From Pseudeuparius sepicola (taxonomy: Eukaryota > Arthropoda > Insecta > Coleoptera > Anthribidae): 64,000 nt of DNA. A program made the translations under genes and the position numbers. Under the pieces are notes generated by a model. It worked only from the letters and a program-made list of their open reading frames with translations. It searched no databases and had not been told where the DNA came from. The stretch's first letter is position 1. Each line of letters starts with the position of its first letter. Location of the stretch: positions 45,139,500 to 45,203,499 of the forward strand of contig OY987302.1 in assembly GCA_963920635.1 (NCBI GenBank), written 5' to 3'. Positions 1-10,828 of this stretch are shown here, in pieces.

Positions 1-265
1 AGCTAGAACAAAGGTTAAATAGGGAAAGAATTGCGGATTTGAATGCTCAATCTAATGCCCCTTTTGGATTTTTAAAAAAGTTCATGGCTCACTAAATATT
101 TTGAAAAGAGTGATTTTTTGCTATTTCACCAGATCTCTGTAGCTCCGTTATTTCTGATTATACAGAAAAACTGTAGAGGCAAAAATTGTAGATAATTTTG
201 GGCTTAATAAGACAATCTTATCTAATTTTTTATTTTGTTTGTGATTTCTGAGATATGACATAAAC
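1..265 (+). repeat. Fragment of long-inverted-repeat element (family L)
   Basis: This stretch matches, with scattered differences, the left arm of the element at 55080-57051 and is inverted relative to 10065-10401. Shared blocks include the run around 'gaatgctcaatctaatgccc' and the later 'gacataaa'. The copy lacks the CAGGGTG terminus, so it is cut by the window edge or truncated, and the match stops near 265. No coding content. Confidence 0.8.
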
Positions 266-284
266 TTGTGATTGGGCTGGTACA

Positions 285-596
285 AGGTTATGTTATATGT
301 CAGTGTAACTGCCATCAGGTTTTTCTGTGATAGATAGTGCCATAGATTCTAAAGGGGGCAAAAAATTTCCGATCATAATTCACAATTTTTGTTTTCTAAC
401 TTGGAAACCATTATTAATTTTTATTAACAATCAAAGTACCTGTTATATTCATAGATTCTCCAATAAAATGGCATACTTAGCATCACTGATACTATTAGAA
501 TGAGGAAAGAATAGGCCTCACTTTGGAAAGTATAATGCTGGGTCCCCTTATTTTAAAGACCTGATGGCAGTTACACACTGACATAACATTATAACC
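285..596. repeat. Stem-loop with ~36-bp arms around a hAT-MITE piece
   Basis: Positions 285-320 and 559-596 are inverted copies of each other (one arm ends 'actgccatcaggt', the other starts 'acctgatggcagt'). The loop (about 375-558) is the reverse complement of the first ~180 bases of the hAT MITE at 61462-62249, but is cut before the terminal CAGGGACTC. This is a composite of at least two repeats. Confidence 0.6.
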
Positions 597-645
597 TTCT
601 ACAAGCCCCCTTGTGGTCTCCTTGGAGTCGACAGAAAACCAACTT

Positions 646-714
646 TCCCTCAAGGCTTCTCTTTTCCTTTGTCATAGACTGTGACGTGCTGGGTCCCCTT
701 ATTTTAAAGAGTCC
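646..714 (+). mobile_element. Right end of a hAT-type MITE
   Basis: The bases match the right end of the complete MITE at 61462-62249, including the terminal stretch that ends 'aaagagtccctg'. The matching left end is not in the expected place, only an inverted piece at about 375-558, so this copy is rearranged. Flanking target duplication not identified. Confidence 0.6.
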
Positions 715-837
715 CTGATATTTCCAAAACAGGTCGAAGGGAAAACTCATTACAATATTTTTAAATACGATTAATTCTTTAACGCGGTTCTCATATAAAT
801 ATGTACATACCTATACATTTATCTATAGGAGAAATCT

Positions 838-1110
838 CATTTCCCGAACCCAAGTTTTTAAGCGAGAACGAACATGTCCAAGAGCAACAAGTAAACGCTG
901 CCGCCTCCTGAAATGTTTATAGAAGTTTTCCCGCCGAGTTTCGAGGAAATCGATCCGGGCTCGGATTTTATTCCGGTCAACATGGAAGGGAAGTGAGACT
1001 GGCGTCTGCCGAATGGCGTAGGACGGATTGTAATTCGGAGATCACTGCACCTTTGGGACAGAGTGGCAGGATTGCCTCAATGCAGCATAGGGTATACTTC
1101 GACGGGAGAG
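838..1110 (+). repeat. GC-rich dispersed repeat, family B
   Basis: A GC-rich block that stands out against the AT-rich surroundings. It shares ordered blocks with 6850-7090 ('gtgagactggcg', 'aattcggagatcactgcacc', 'cttcgacgggagag') and, inverted, with 12270-12470 and 14830-15065. No reading frame is kept between copies. Probably an old short dispersed repeat; class unknown. Confidence 0.65.
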
Positions 1111-1614
1111 AAAATGCTGAGGGAGAAAATTATTGCGTGTCATGCCGAAACAAAAAAGATATGTATCTATAAGAAGTATGTTTACATTGGAATTAACAGC
1201 ATCCACCTTGAAACTATGGCGACTTTGAATTGAATTGAACCAAAATAGACTAATATCTATAGGATTAGAATATAATTAACATTATTTTCTCTTGATGATG
1301 ATATTTCGAACCTGTGGTAAAAAAAAACCGAATGCGAAACAATTGCGTGAGCCTCTCGTTCGAAATTTCAACTTGAACTTCTAGTTTCGACGTTTTAGAT
1401 TATGTTTAGGTTTGCATCTGCATTTGCGGCCAAATACAAATTATTTGATATTATTGGTGAATTTTGTGACTTATATTATGAATTTTAGGTGGAGGTATAG
1501 CCTCAGATAGTATATAAACAGGTAATGTAAATAATTTGTAAAACAGCAGTTCATTTGTGGTTCGAATTCAATTAAAATATCAAAATGTCACTTCAACAGG
1601 TGATATAAAGGGTG
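1111..1614. other. AT-rich sequence without recognised feature
   Basis: No long reading frame, RNA gene or repeat end was recognised here. It separates the GC-rich block from the CAGGGTG-type repeats that follow. Confidence 0.6.
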
Positions 1615-2080
1615 ATTCACGTAAGTGGTTCATTAGAAGTTTACGGGGAAGGAGTGCGAATTTTGATTTGAAATTTTGGTTACTTATATAACAGGTTGTA
1701 AACTTTCTTTCTAAAACATCTTCAACTTCCGATCACTTCCGGTTATACCGGAAGTCGATAGCAACTTTGTTATTTCAAATAGAACACCCTATATATTATT
1801 ACACCATTTGGTTCCCTATTAAATTCCAAAATTTTTTCTGAATATAATGTGTACCTTATTCCTAACCCTTTTCGAGATATTCGCAATTTTTTTATTTTTT
1901 TGAGTGTTGCAGCCATAAACCAAAGTGATGATAACTTTGAAATTTATGAATCTGGAAAACTGAAATTTTGGACTGTCGTAGGCGAAAGTTAACTTTATTA
2001 AATGGTCTGTATGCCATTTCAAAATATTGTACAGGGTGTTCGGTAAAAAATTCCCAATATCAACATCGAAAAATTGAAAA
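1615..2080. repeat. Mixed fragments of CAGGGTG-type repeats
   Basis: The stretch holds phrases typical of this repeat class: 'gggtgattcacgtaa' at about 1611, 'agaacaccctatata' near 1781 and 'tacagggtgttcgg' near 2031. It also has a near-perfect 21-bp palindrome at 1735-1755. The two end-like motifs are not clearly paired, so no complete element is called. Confidence 0.5.
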
Positions 2081-2145
2081 ATCTATTTTTTTTCAAATGG
2101 AACCCATATTTTTTTATTACACCATTGAAATACTTGTGAAAAGAC

Positions 2146-2709
2146 AGTAGGCTTTGGAAGGTGAGACAATGAAACAATCATGGAAAAATTTTTACTGCTA
2201 CCTGTCAAATTTTCAGTTAAGCTTTTTAGGCAGTGTAAAAATTTTTCAATTCTTGTGTAATTTATAAACTTTATAACATACCTACAATGAAATTCGAAAG
2301 TTATAAAAAATGAGATAATGATAGTCTGTTTTATACAATCCGGGGAAAATGCAGATGCAACGAGCAATTTATACTACGAGCGGTATCCAGAGAGAAGACA
2401 TCCTTTCAAGGGCATTTTTGCAAGATTGCGACTCAATTTGATTAATAGTGGGCATTTTGAAAGGGTTAGGCCGAAAAGGTACGAGTTAAACAGAGATAGT
2501 CATTTTCCCCGGATTGTATAAAACAGACCATCATATTCCATTTTTTATAACTTTCAAATTTCATTATAGGTATGTTATAAAGTTTATAAATTACACAAGA
2601 ATAGAAATTTTTTTATAGGTACTGCCTAAAAAGCTCAACTGAAAATTTGACAGGTAGCAGTACACATTTTTCCATGGTTGTTTCATTGTCTCACCGTCCA
2701 AAGCCTACT
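2146..2709. mobile_element. Foldback element with ~200-bp inverted arms
   Basis: The left arm (2146-2348) and right arm (2506-2709) are inverted copies: both begin, reading inward, with 'agtaggctttgg' and continue through 'gtgagacaatgaaacaa'. The central ~155 bp encodes a transposase N-terminal fragment (2342-2480). It looks like an internally deleted transposon whose arms kept only a piece of the coding region. The flanking target duplication is not clear. Confidence 0.75.
2342..2480 (+). pseudogene. Stranded transposase N-terminal (DUF4817-like helix-turn-helix) fragment
   Basis: The translated loop of the foldback element reads through a segment with LYYERYPERRHPFKGIF and a following SGHFERVRPKR. 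The order NA.....LY.ERYP.RRHP...IF.R.........G.F matches the helix-turn-helix region known as DUF4817 at the N terminus of some insect Tc1/mariner-related transposases. About 46 residues remain, between inverted arms and with no catalytic domain, so it cannot encode a working enzyme. The family assignment rests on motif recognition. Confidence 0.6.
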
Positions 2710-2848
2710 TGTTGAAGGGGCGCGCTTCCAATTTTATACATGAAATCGTAAAAGTTATTAGTAATTGATAACTACTTATGTAAACCATTAAGTGTTATAT
2801 ATTTTTGGAATGGTAATTTTTTGCTCTACTAAAAAATGCAAAAATATA

Positions 2849-3167
2849 TGGGGTGTTCCATTTAAAAAATATTTTTTTTTCATCGGTAACTTTTAAACCA
2901 TTGACTTGAAAAAAAAAATGTTGCAGCAGCATTGGATTCTACGTAAGAAAGTGCTTTAGGAATGTTTTTACAGAAACGCAAAATTTTCAACCCGAAAAAA
3001 GTTACGGCAACTTTTCAAAAACGCACATTTTCGAAAAATGCTCTGTAACTCAAGAACGGTGACAGATATCGATTTGCGGTTTTCGCCATTAAGTTTATCA
3101 GTTTTCGTCCATCTCCGTCAAAAATAGGAGTTTCCCATTAAAAGTGTCCAATTTGGCCCACCCTGTA
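2849..3167. repeat. CAGGGTG-type repeat fragment
   Basis: The stretch runs from 'ggggtgttccattt' to 'ggcccaccctgta', two inward-facing ends of the kind seen in this window's foldback elements. The interior is AT-rich and non-coding. The two ends are not long inverted copies of each other, so this may be parts of two elements. Confidence 0.45.
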
Positions 3168-4089
3168 CCAAACTTGAACGCTCTACTAAAGTATTTAGTT
3201 TTTTGCCAATTTCTAATATTTATGAAATTTCTGAAAATTTTAAAAACTCGAAACTTGGTAAAAACCATTTTATATCACTAGCTTTATTATTCTATTAATT
3301 TTTTATTACTAATTACCGATAAGAATAGGTATTTTTCAAAAGAAAATGATATTTACGCTTTAAAATTATGTTATGTTTGTTGCAAAGTTGATGTCCGTCT
3401 GGCATTTGGGGTATAAATTTAGTTACATTACGTTTCCCAGTTCTAAATTGATGCCAAAATAATAATAAATTAAAATATCATCAAACTATTTTACGTATCT
3501 AAGCAAAATTCTTGACTTTTATGGAACAAATAATTATTACCCTTAGGTAAGTTTAATTTCACATTAATCGATATTGATAAGTAGGCCATGGAGAGAATAG
3601 AAGCAATTGTTTTTATTTGACAGTTTGATAACTGTCAAATAAAAACAACTGTCAAATGCTTCTATTCTCTCCATGGCCTACTCATCAATATCGAAGGTAA
3701 TAATTATTTGTTCCATAAAAGCACACTGTGATAAAAGTCAAGAATTTTGCTTAGATACGTAAAATAGTTTGATGATATTTCAATTTATTATTATTTTGGC
3801 ATCAATTTAGAACTGGGAAACGTAATGTAACTAAATTTATACCCCAAATGCTAGATGGTACATCAACTTTGCAACAAACATAACAGAATTTTAAAGCGTA
3901 AATATCATTTTCTTTTGAAAAACATCTATTCTTATCGGTAATTGGTAATAAAAAATTAATAGAATGATAAAGCTATAGTGATATAAAATAATTTTTAAGA
4001 AGTTTCGAGTTTTTTAAAATTTTCAGAAATTTCATAAATATTAAAAATTGGCAAAAAAGTAAATATTTTAGTAGAGCGTTCAAATTTGG
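3168..4089. mobile_element. Near-symmetrical 922-bp foldback element
   Basis: Two ~455-bp arms are inverted copies over almost their full length and meet at about 3626-3629 with only a 4-base spacer. The outer ends start 'ccaaacttgaacgctc' (or a close variant) and are flanked by TA on both sides, as expected of Tc1/mariner-type target duplication. No coding region. A transcript across it would fold into a very long hairpin. Confidence 0.8.
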
Positions 4090-4444
4090 TACTCTTCTAC
4101 GTAAAATTGAAAAACACACAACATTTTCAAGTAAAACTTTTTGATACTTTCACAACTAAACCAATTTTTGTCGATATATTTTTTTAATTTCATTTTTGAC
4201 AGATAACGAAAGTCACATGACCATGTTGGAGTGGGTCATTTTTCATCTTTTTTAAAGCAAAAGGTAACCCCAAAACTAAATTTCTGAATAAAACGTTAAT
4301 TAAAAATTTCCCCCCTATGGTGCGAACTCTTTGGAGGACACTGTATATTCTGTTCATAATGTGACCCTTTAAAAAGACATCATAATTTCTAGGATGTGGC
4401 AAAAAAATTAAGGCATAGGCACTAACTTATAGTTTTACTTAATA

Positions 4445-5161
4445 CAGACTGTCTCACTTAAGAGTGAAACAACCTTATAACTTCTTTAATTTTTAACCGA
4501 CCAGAACGAAATTTTTACCAAAGGTAGATGGCAATATGGCCTACTTATTTCCAAAAAGTTAGTTGCCACCTGCGATGTCACAATCGACGCTAAAAATCCG
4601 AAAATCACATAAAGCATATTTTTTTTCAAAAAAATTACTACGTAAATGAAGTTCTTCACAATCGATCCAGGACTCCAAATTCAAAGTTTTGTGAAAATCA
4701 AAAAATATTAAATAAAAAAACTAATGTCCAAAAATAGCTATTTAAGAATTTTCTGTTTAGAAAAATGTCCCATGGAAGTTTTGAAGGCTAGTTGTTTTCA
4801 AGAAGTAATCGTTTTAAAATAAAATTAAAAGCTACAAAAAAATTTTTAATTTCTTTGAATTTTTACTTAATTTTGTTTTATTTAATTTTTTTGATTTTGA
4901 CAAAATTTTGGATTTAGGGTTCTGAATCGATTCTGACCAACCTTTTTTAGTAAATTTTTTTGAAAAAAAAATGCTTAATATGACTTTTGGATTTTTAGCT
5001 TCGATTGTGGCATTGCGGGTGGCTTTGACTTTGATGTATGCAACTAATTTTTTGGAAATAAGTAGGCAACAATGCCATCTACCTTTGGTAAGAATTTTGT
5101 TCTGGTCGGTTAAAAATTAAAGAAGTAATAAGGTTCTCTTCCTCTTAAGTGAGACACTCTG
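4445..5161. mobile_element. Foldback MITE, family S (717 bp, TA-flanked)
   Basis: The ends read CAGA(C/G)TGTCTCACTTAAG... and its inverse, each next to TA. The arms match for ~180 bp and include 'aaccgaccagaa' and 'ccaaaggtagatggca'. A second copy begins at 63677 and runs off the window. No coding content; Tc1/mariner-like by target and terminus. Confidence 0.8.
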
Positions 5162-6120
5162 TATATACGATAATAGTGAAACTGACATTATGTTAGAGTA
5201 AGCTGTGCTGATATTTATAAATAAATTTAATAATATTTAATAATTAAAGATTTGTACACAGTGTAAAAAAGTAATATAATATTACACCAGGAAAAAGCCT
5301 ATATAACAGCTACAAGTTATGATCTATTTAAAATTTTTAACAAGGCATTTTTCTTTATTACAAAGAAGTCAATTTCCGTTTGCGATAAAAGATCATTGCA
5401 AGAGCGAAGGACATGCTTGCAGCGGAGACATATGGCCTTCCACATGGAATACCAAATTACGCCTTCTTAAACGATTATCTGGCACTGCAATATTATTATA
5501 ATATAATATTTTAATATTTTATATTTATAATATTCATGTGTGGTCTGACTACGTGCCTTGTGCTTATCGGACAAAAACAGTTAATGTTAGTGTGGATGAA
5601 AGAATTCAAATCTATGCTTTATGAAATAAAATAGGTAAGTAGGTAAGGGTTTTAACTGCGAGTATAAATTATTGTTATTATACTGTATTGTATTGTATTG
5701 TATTGTATTGTAGATTATAAATGATTGGAATTACATTGTAAATTTCAAATTTAAGTGAAAAAGAGCAAACAACTTATGCTTTTAATACTGATTCTCGAAT
5801 GTATATTATATTTTTTTATTTTCTATATTGCAAAGTCATCGAAGAGAGGGAGCAACAGAAAATATGTTAGCATCTGCTAGTGGTATTACTGAAATTAATG
5901 CTGATTCTTCTATTGCGAAATAAATAAAATAAAATTTACATTTGCATTTTATGGGCGAAAAGTGGGTTTTTCGTAAATTAATCTAAAATTACTGCATTTA
6001 GGCATAGGAAACCTTACACAAAGTTGTCATAATTTTTAGTGGTGAATAAGATCGCATTAAAAAAAAATGGGGGTTTCCAATTGAAAATTTCGAGATTTAA
6101 GCACATTTTGAATGTAATTT
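5162..6120. other. AT-rich sequence without recognised gene
   Basis: Only short unsupported reading frames occur. A (GTATT)n microsatellite lies at 5683-5711, and nothing else was recognised. Confidence 0.55.
5683..5711. repeat. (GTATT)n microsatellite
   Basis: Roughly six uninterrupted copies of a five-base unit. Confidence 0.9.
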
Positions 6121-6129
6121 TTATTCATA

Positions 6130-6480
6130 TTTGGTGAACACCCTGTATAAAAACGGATTTATTTCTCAGCAGAGATCACTAGGTCAGGGCTTCTGTTACA
6201 CGATGCCAAAAATTCGTTTTGAAATTTCGCGGTTTCCTCGTATAAATTGCTAATTGACTTTAGGTCTGCACCTGTAATTTTTTCGGAAAAATGCAAATAT
6301 CTCAAAAAACGGTTGGATTTAGACATAGGACATGTTGCATGTTTTTGTTCCAAAATGATGCCTAGAATCCAAAAATGCAATAATATACAGGGTGTTCCAT
6401 TTGAAATAAGAAAGTTGATATCGACTTCCGGTTTAACCGGAAGTGCCACATTCACCAAAATATTTTAGTTGAGTAGCACC
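6130..6480. repeat. CAGGGTG-type repeat pieces with ETS-like palindrome
   Basis: The outward-facing motifs 'caccctgtata' (about 6139) and 'tatacagggtgttcc' (about 6385) bracket AT-rich DNA. Just beyond lies a perfect 21-bp palindrome at 6424-6444, the same motif as at 1735-1755. Overlapping reading frames on both strands are by-products of the repeat and match nothing known. Confidence 0.5.
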
Positions 6481-6849
6481 CATCGGCATTGGTGAGGTGC
6501 CAAATTTTCAGAATTTTACTACTTTTAGTTTTCCATATATAGATCGATGCAGTTCGTGGTGGGCCACCCTGTATATTTTGCATCAAGAAATCTTTCACGC
6601 CGTAACAGCTTCTTCAAATTTAGAAGGGTCGATAATTCGAAAGGCAAGAAAATTTACCATCTTCTTTTCCGAATTTCACTTCTATTTTCTTTAATCAAGT
6701 TACTATATATCTTATAATTATGTTTAGTTTGGTCCATCTATCTTTGTTAAGAGCAAAATCCGCAGCTTTAGTAAATATCCACCAGTGGCTTCTCCTTTCC
6801 GCTACATCCCTTCCCTATATAGTATTATTAAAAGTTTATCCATATTCCA

Positions 6850-7090
6850 GAGCAACAAGTAAAAGCTGCATTTTCTTGGAATGTTTATTTGAGCTTTCCC
6901 CCCGTGTTTTAGCGAATTGATCTCCTCGGTTCAGATTCTATTCGGAGCAGGATGAAAGAGAGTGAGACTGGCGCCTGCCGAATGGCGTCGGGCGGGTTTG
7001 TAATTCGGAGATCACTGCACCTTTGGGACGGAGTCGCAGAACTGCTTCAAGCTCAGCACAGGGTAAACTTCGACGGGAGAGAAAGTGCCG
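6850..7090 (+). repeat. GC-rich dispersed repeat, family B
   Basis: It aligns by eye with 838-1110 in the same orientation, sharing 'agagcaacaagtaaa', 'gtgagactggcgc' and 'aattcggagatcactgcacc'. There are many substitutions and small indels between the copies, so it is old. Not coding. Confidence 0.65.
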
Positions 7091-7828
7091 AGATAGGATA
7101 TCATTGGGAGAATATTTAACTAAGCTACCAAACAAGAAATGTGGCATCTTAGTGACCGGTTCCACCGTGGATGTTATTGGCGCTTGCCCTTGCGAAACTT
7201 AACTTGCCTTAAATTATACATCCTATAGGATCGTTGTCAATTTGTCTTGGGTCGACACGATTAGTGCATTAGCTTAATGGTTTGAGATCATGCCTCCACG
7301 TAAATATGATCCAAGACACACAGGTAGACACTTTGTGTATACAGGGTATCTCAGATTTTTTATCAGCACTTTGACATTTTGTTGAAAGTTCAACACCTTT
7401 TAATATGAGCCAATAAAATGACAGCGATAAAACCAGAAGTGTGATATATTTTTTTCTGAAATACTAATCTAATTTGGTACGCCCAATAGTTGCTAAACCA
7501 ATATTGTGGTAGCTAAAACTGATGGTAACCCGACAATTTCTTCACAGTACGAAATTTAATATAGGACTATAGAAGATACAACTTCAGTTAATACATTGAT
7601 GAACACAACAAATATGTTCAAAACTGAAAGCTCATCGTGAGTGACACCTACCAAATTCGACTTTTAAGAATGGTGATTAAATTTAAATATCGGTTTCAAA
7701 TCGCATTTTTGAAGAGGCAAAATATTTATAATTTTGTAGTTAATTTATTTAATAAGTTTGGTTGTCCAGTTATGCCTAAACATTGAATAATTAAATTATT
7801 TGCAGTTGTTAAATTCGGTTCCTATATA
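7091..7828. other. No gene; small repeat fragments
   Basis: A CAGGGTA-type end lies near 7341. A short fragment at about 7492-7535 ('gtggtagctaaaact') is inverted relative to 21335-21375. The rest is unremarkable. Confidence 0.5.
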
Positions 7829-7830
7829 TA

Positions 7831-9019
7831 CAGGGTGTACAACTTTAAAACTGTACAAATCTGTAAAATCTTCATTTTTGGAGATAATCGCCTAAACTTT
7901 TTTTTGTTTGAAAAGCCTTCAAAAACCGCTAATTTGAGCTTCCTGCCATTTTTAAAAAGCAAATCCAGGGCCGGCTGCGATTTTTTTATACCCCCGATTT
8001 TCAAGAAAACCGTTTAGCAATTTTTTTATTTAAAATCTGACCCCACAGCGTTAATCAAAATAACCCAAAACCCCTATATACCAAATTTGAATAAAAAATA
8101 TACAGGGAGTTCTATTCTGCAGGTTGTCAAAGTTGAGCAAAATAGGAATTTTAAAGGCATCTGCCAAGTCAAGAGTGCCATGGAATCCCATCAAAACAGT
8201 TGAATAGTTAATAGGACCACTCAAGGTGTTGGTGTGCAAAGGTCCAATACAAAATACACAGAGTGTTCTTATCTGTGCCATCTCAAAATACTGAATTTTT
8301 GGGAGTCAAAAATCGAGTATATCAAAACCGCTCCACACACTACAAACGAACTAAATTTAAAAAATACAGAAGTCTGCCAGTCATTAAGTCCATATCTGTT
8401 AAGGTGGCTGGTGTGCCATAACAGGAAACGCACAGAAAATGTATCATCTTAGACAGTGACTTTGTTGAGTAAGGTCCAATAATTTAAATGGTTTTTATTT
8501 GTTAGTTGGCATTTTGTAAAGAAATACATTAATTTTGTGTTTATCAATATGTTTTCAATGATTCCACAGCAGTAGAAAGTTTCATAAAAATTCAGCATTT
8601 TGAGATGGCACACATAAGAACACTCTGTATATTTTGTATTGGACCTTTGCACTTTGCACACCAACACCTTGAGTGGTCCTATTGACCATTCAACTGTTTT
8701 GAGGGGATTCCATGCCACCCTTGACTTGGCAGATGCCTTTAAAATAATTCCTATTTTGCTCGACTTTGACACCCTGCAGAATGGAACTCCCTCTATATTT
8801 TTTATTCAAATTTGGTATATAGGGGTTTTGGGGTGTTCTAATTAACGCTGTGGGGTCAGATTTTAAATAAAAAAATCGCTAAATGGTTTTCGTGAAAATC
8901 GGGAGTATAAAAAAATCGCAGCCGGCTCTGTATTTGCATTTTGAAAATGGCAGTAAGGTCAAAAGAAGCGGTTTTTGAAGGCCTTTCACACAAAAAAAGT
9001 TTTAAAGTTGGACACCCTG
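7831..9019. mobile_element. Foldback element with three concentric pairs of ends (1189 bp)
   Basis: The outer ends CAGGGTGTACAACTTT / ...AAAGTTGGACACCCTG are TA-flanked. Inside both arms, at matching positions, lies a second pair of end-like motifs (8103-8793, 'cagggagttc') and then a third (8257-8627, 'cacagagtgttctta'). All three levels face inward and most sit next to TA. There is no intact coding region; short frames on both strands are palindrome by-products. A relative with the same inner levels but different outer ends is at 39007-40866. Confidence 0.8.
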
Positions 9020-9175
9020 TATACAACTCATGGTATGCCTAATAATCAGATAATAACTTTCGTTAAGTTATTGACTTATTCTAATCCCAATACTAGGAAA
9101 ATATCACTCCTGCTGTGGAGTCGTGGTATTTTCATAAATATAAATAAATACATAAATAGGTCTAGAAAGTTGAAA

Positions 9176-10401
9176 GTTTAAAGTTTGAAGTATGTCTTAT
9201 TATAAAATAGAATGTAATTATGAAAATATTCCATGGCTGACTATGTGAAAATTAAAAAAAAAATCAGAAAATTAGCCATAGACCTTTTATTTTTTATAAT
9301 AACTATGCCGAGTATTATATCTTTGGAAAGCCTAAAAAATGGCCGATTTGATAAGGTCACAGCTAGGCCTGAGACAAAATATCGATAAAATCTAAAGTAT
9401 CGATACTATCGATTTTATCGATACTCGATATTCAATTTCGATAAATCGAAATATCGATATTATCGATTTTATCGATATTTTCGATCTTTTCGATTTTATC
9501 GATATTTTCGATCTTTTCGATTTTATCGATCTTATCGATTTTATCGATCTTTTCGATTTTATCGATCTTTTCGATTTTATCGATCTTTTCGATTTTATCG
9601 ATCTTTTCGATTTTATCGATCTTTTAGATTTTATCGATATTTTCGATTTTAACGATCTTTTCGATTTTATCGATTTTAACGATTTTATCGATATTTTCGA
9701 TCTTTTCGATTTTATCGATATTTTTGATTTTATCGATCTTTCCAATTATATCTATTTTTTGAAATTGTTTGCAAAAATAAAGGAAATTGCTGCACCCATT
9801 GCGTCCAGACCGCGTCCGCAGCAAGCCGATCGGCCTTTTTTTGTCTAGCTTCTTAAATAAAATTGATTATATCGATTTTATCAATAAGATCCATTATATC
9901 GATAAGATCGATTTTATCGATAAGATCGATTTTATCAACATGATCGATAAGATCGATTGTATCGATAAGATCGATTTTATCGATTTATCGATTTTATCGA
10001 TATTTTTTCAGTATCGATTTCCGATAATTCGGAGATCGAACAGCCCTAGTCACAGCCAACTATGATTTAAATTTAAAAAAACACAAGTTTATGTCATATC
10101 TCAAAAATCACAAACAACATAAAAAATTGGATAAGATTATCTTATTAAGCCCAAAATTATCTACAATTTTTGTCTCAACAGTCTTTCTGTAGAATCAGAA
10201 ATAACGGAGCTAACAGAGATCTGATGAAATAGCAAAAATCACTCTTTTCAAAATATCTAGTGAGCCATGAACTTTTTAAAAATTCAAAAAGGGCATTAGA
10301 TTGAGCATTCAAAACTGCAATTCTTTCCCCATTTAACCTTTGTTCTAGCTCTGCTAGTTTCCGAGATCCCCATAGTGGCCATCGAAAAAAAACTCACCCT
10401 G
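9176..10401 (-). mobile_element. Family L element copy, split by a hAT MITE
   Basis: The flanks (9176-9363 and 10049-10401) together match the right arm of the element at 55080-57051 (56580-57051), down to the terminal 'actcaccctg' followed by TA. The interruption is exactly the 9364-10048 insertion. Before insertion the site would have read continuously, as it still does near 56697-56720. Confidence 0.8.
9364..10048. mobile_element. hAT-type MITE filled with TCGAT-rich satellite (685 bp)
   Basis: It is flanked by a perfect 8-bp direct duplication GTCACAGC (9356-9363 and 10049-10056), the target size of hAT transposons. The ends are short inverted repeats, TAGGCCTG at left and TAGGGCTG (inverse) at right. 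Most of the interior is ~18-bp repeats built from ATCGAT: TTTTATCGATCTTTTCGA-like units at left and AAGATCGATTTTATCGAT-like units at right. There is no transposase, so it is non-autonomous. The two uninterrupted family L arms (near 55353-55371 and 56697-56720) show the empty site. Long Ser/Lys/Ile frames here are satellite artefacts. Confidence 0.88.
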
Positions 10402-10409
10402 TATATAAA

Positions 10410-10826
10410 TATTATCTACTAATTACAATAAAATATATTTAAAGTACCTAACAACACAATGTTTTTACTATTAATATACATATAATTTTTTAATATTTGA
10501 ACATTATGAACAAATAAATATATTTATTTAATTTTATAATACACGGTAGAAAAAATATTTTCGATACTATTATACACTTTATTAATAATAATTATAACAA
10601 ATAATCAAATTAAAAACATGAGTATTATGTGATATCATCTGAGGTTTAATATTTAAAACACATAGAAAATGTTAAACTAAACCATCATTAGGTATGTACA
10701 TATAATATTTGCTCTTATATAATAGAGCAGATATTATAGATATATTTTATTTTGTAAAATATGGTATTTGCCAAATAGTATTTAATTTCAATTATGAATT
10801 ATTATTTATATATTTTTCTTTTAATA
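10410..10826. other. AT-rich sequence without recognised feature
   Basis: Very AT-rich. No gene, repeat end or RNA was recognised. Confidence 0.6.
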
Positions 10827-10828
10827 TA

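Noticed and set aside
8051..8845. Several 68-107-codon frames on both strands
   Set aside because: They are mirror images of each other within the arms of one palindrome.
9392..10065. Three frames rich in Ser/Lys/Ile and Asp/Lys/Ile repeats
   Set aside because: They are translations of the ATCGAT-type satellite in all phases on both strands; low complexity follows from the DNA repeat.
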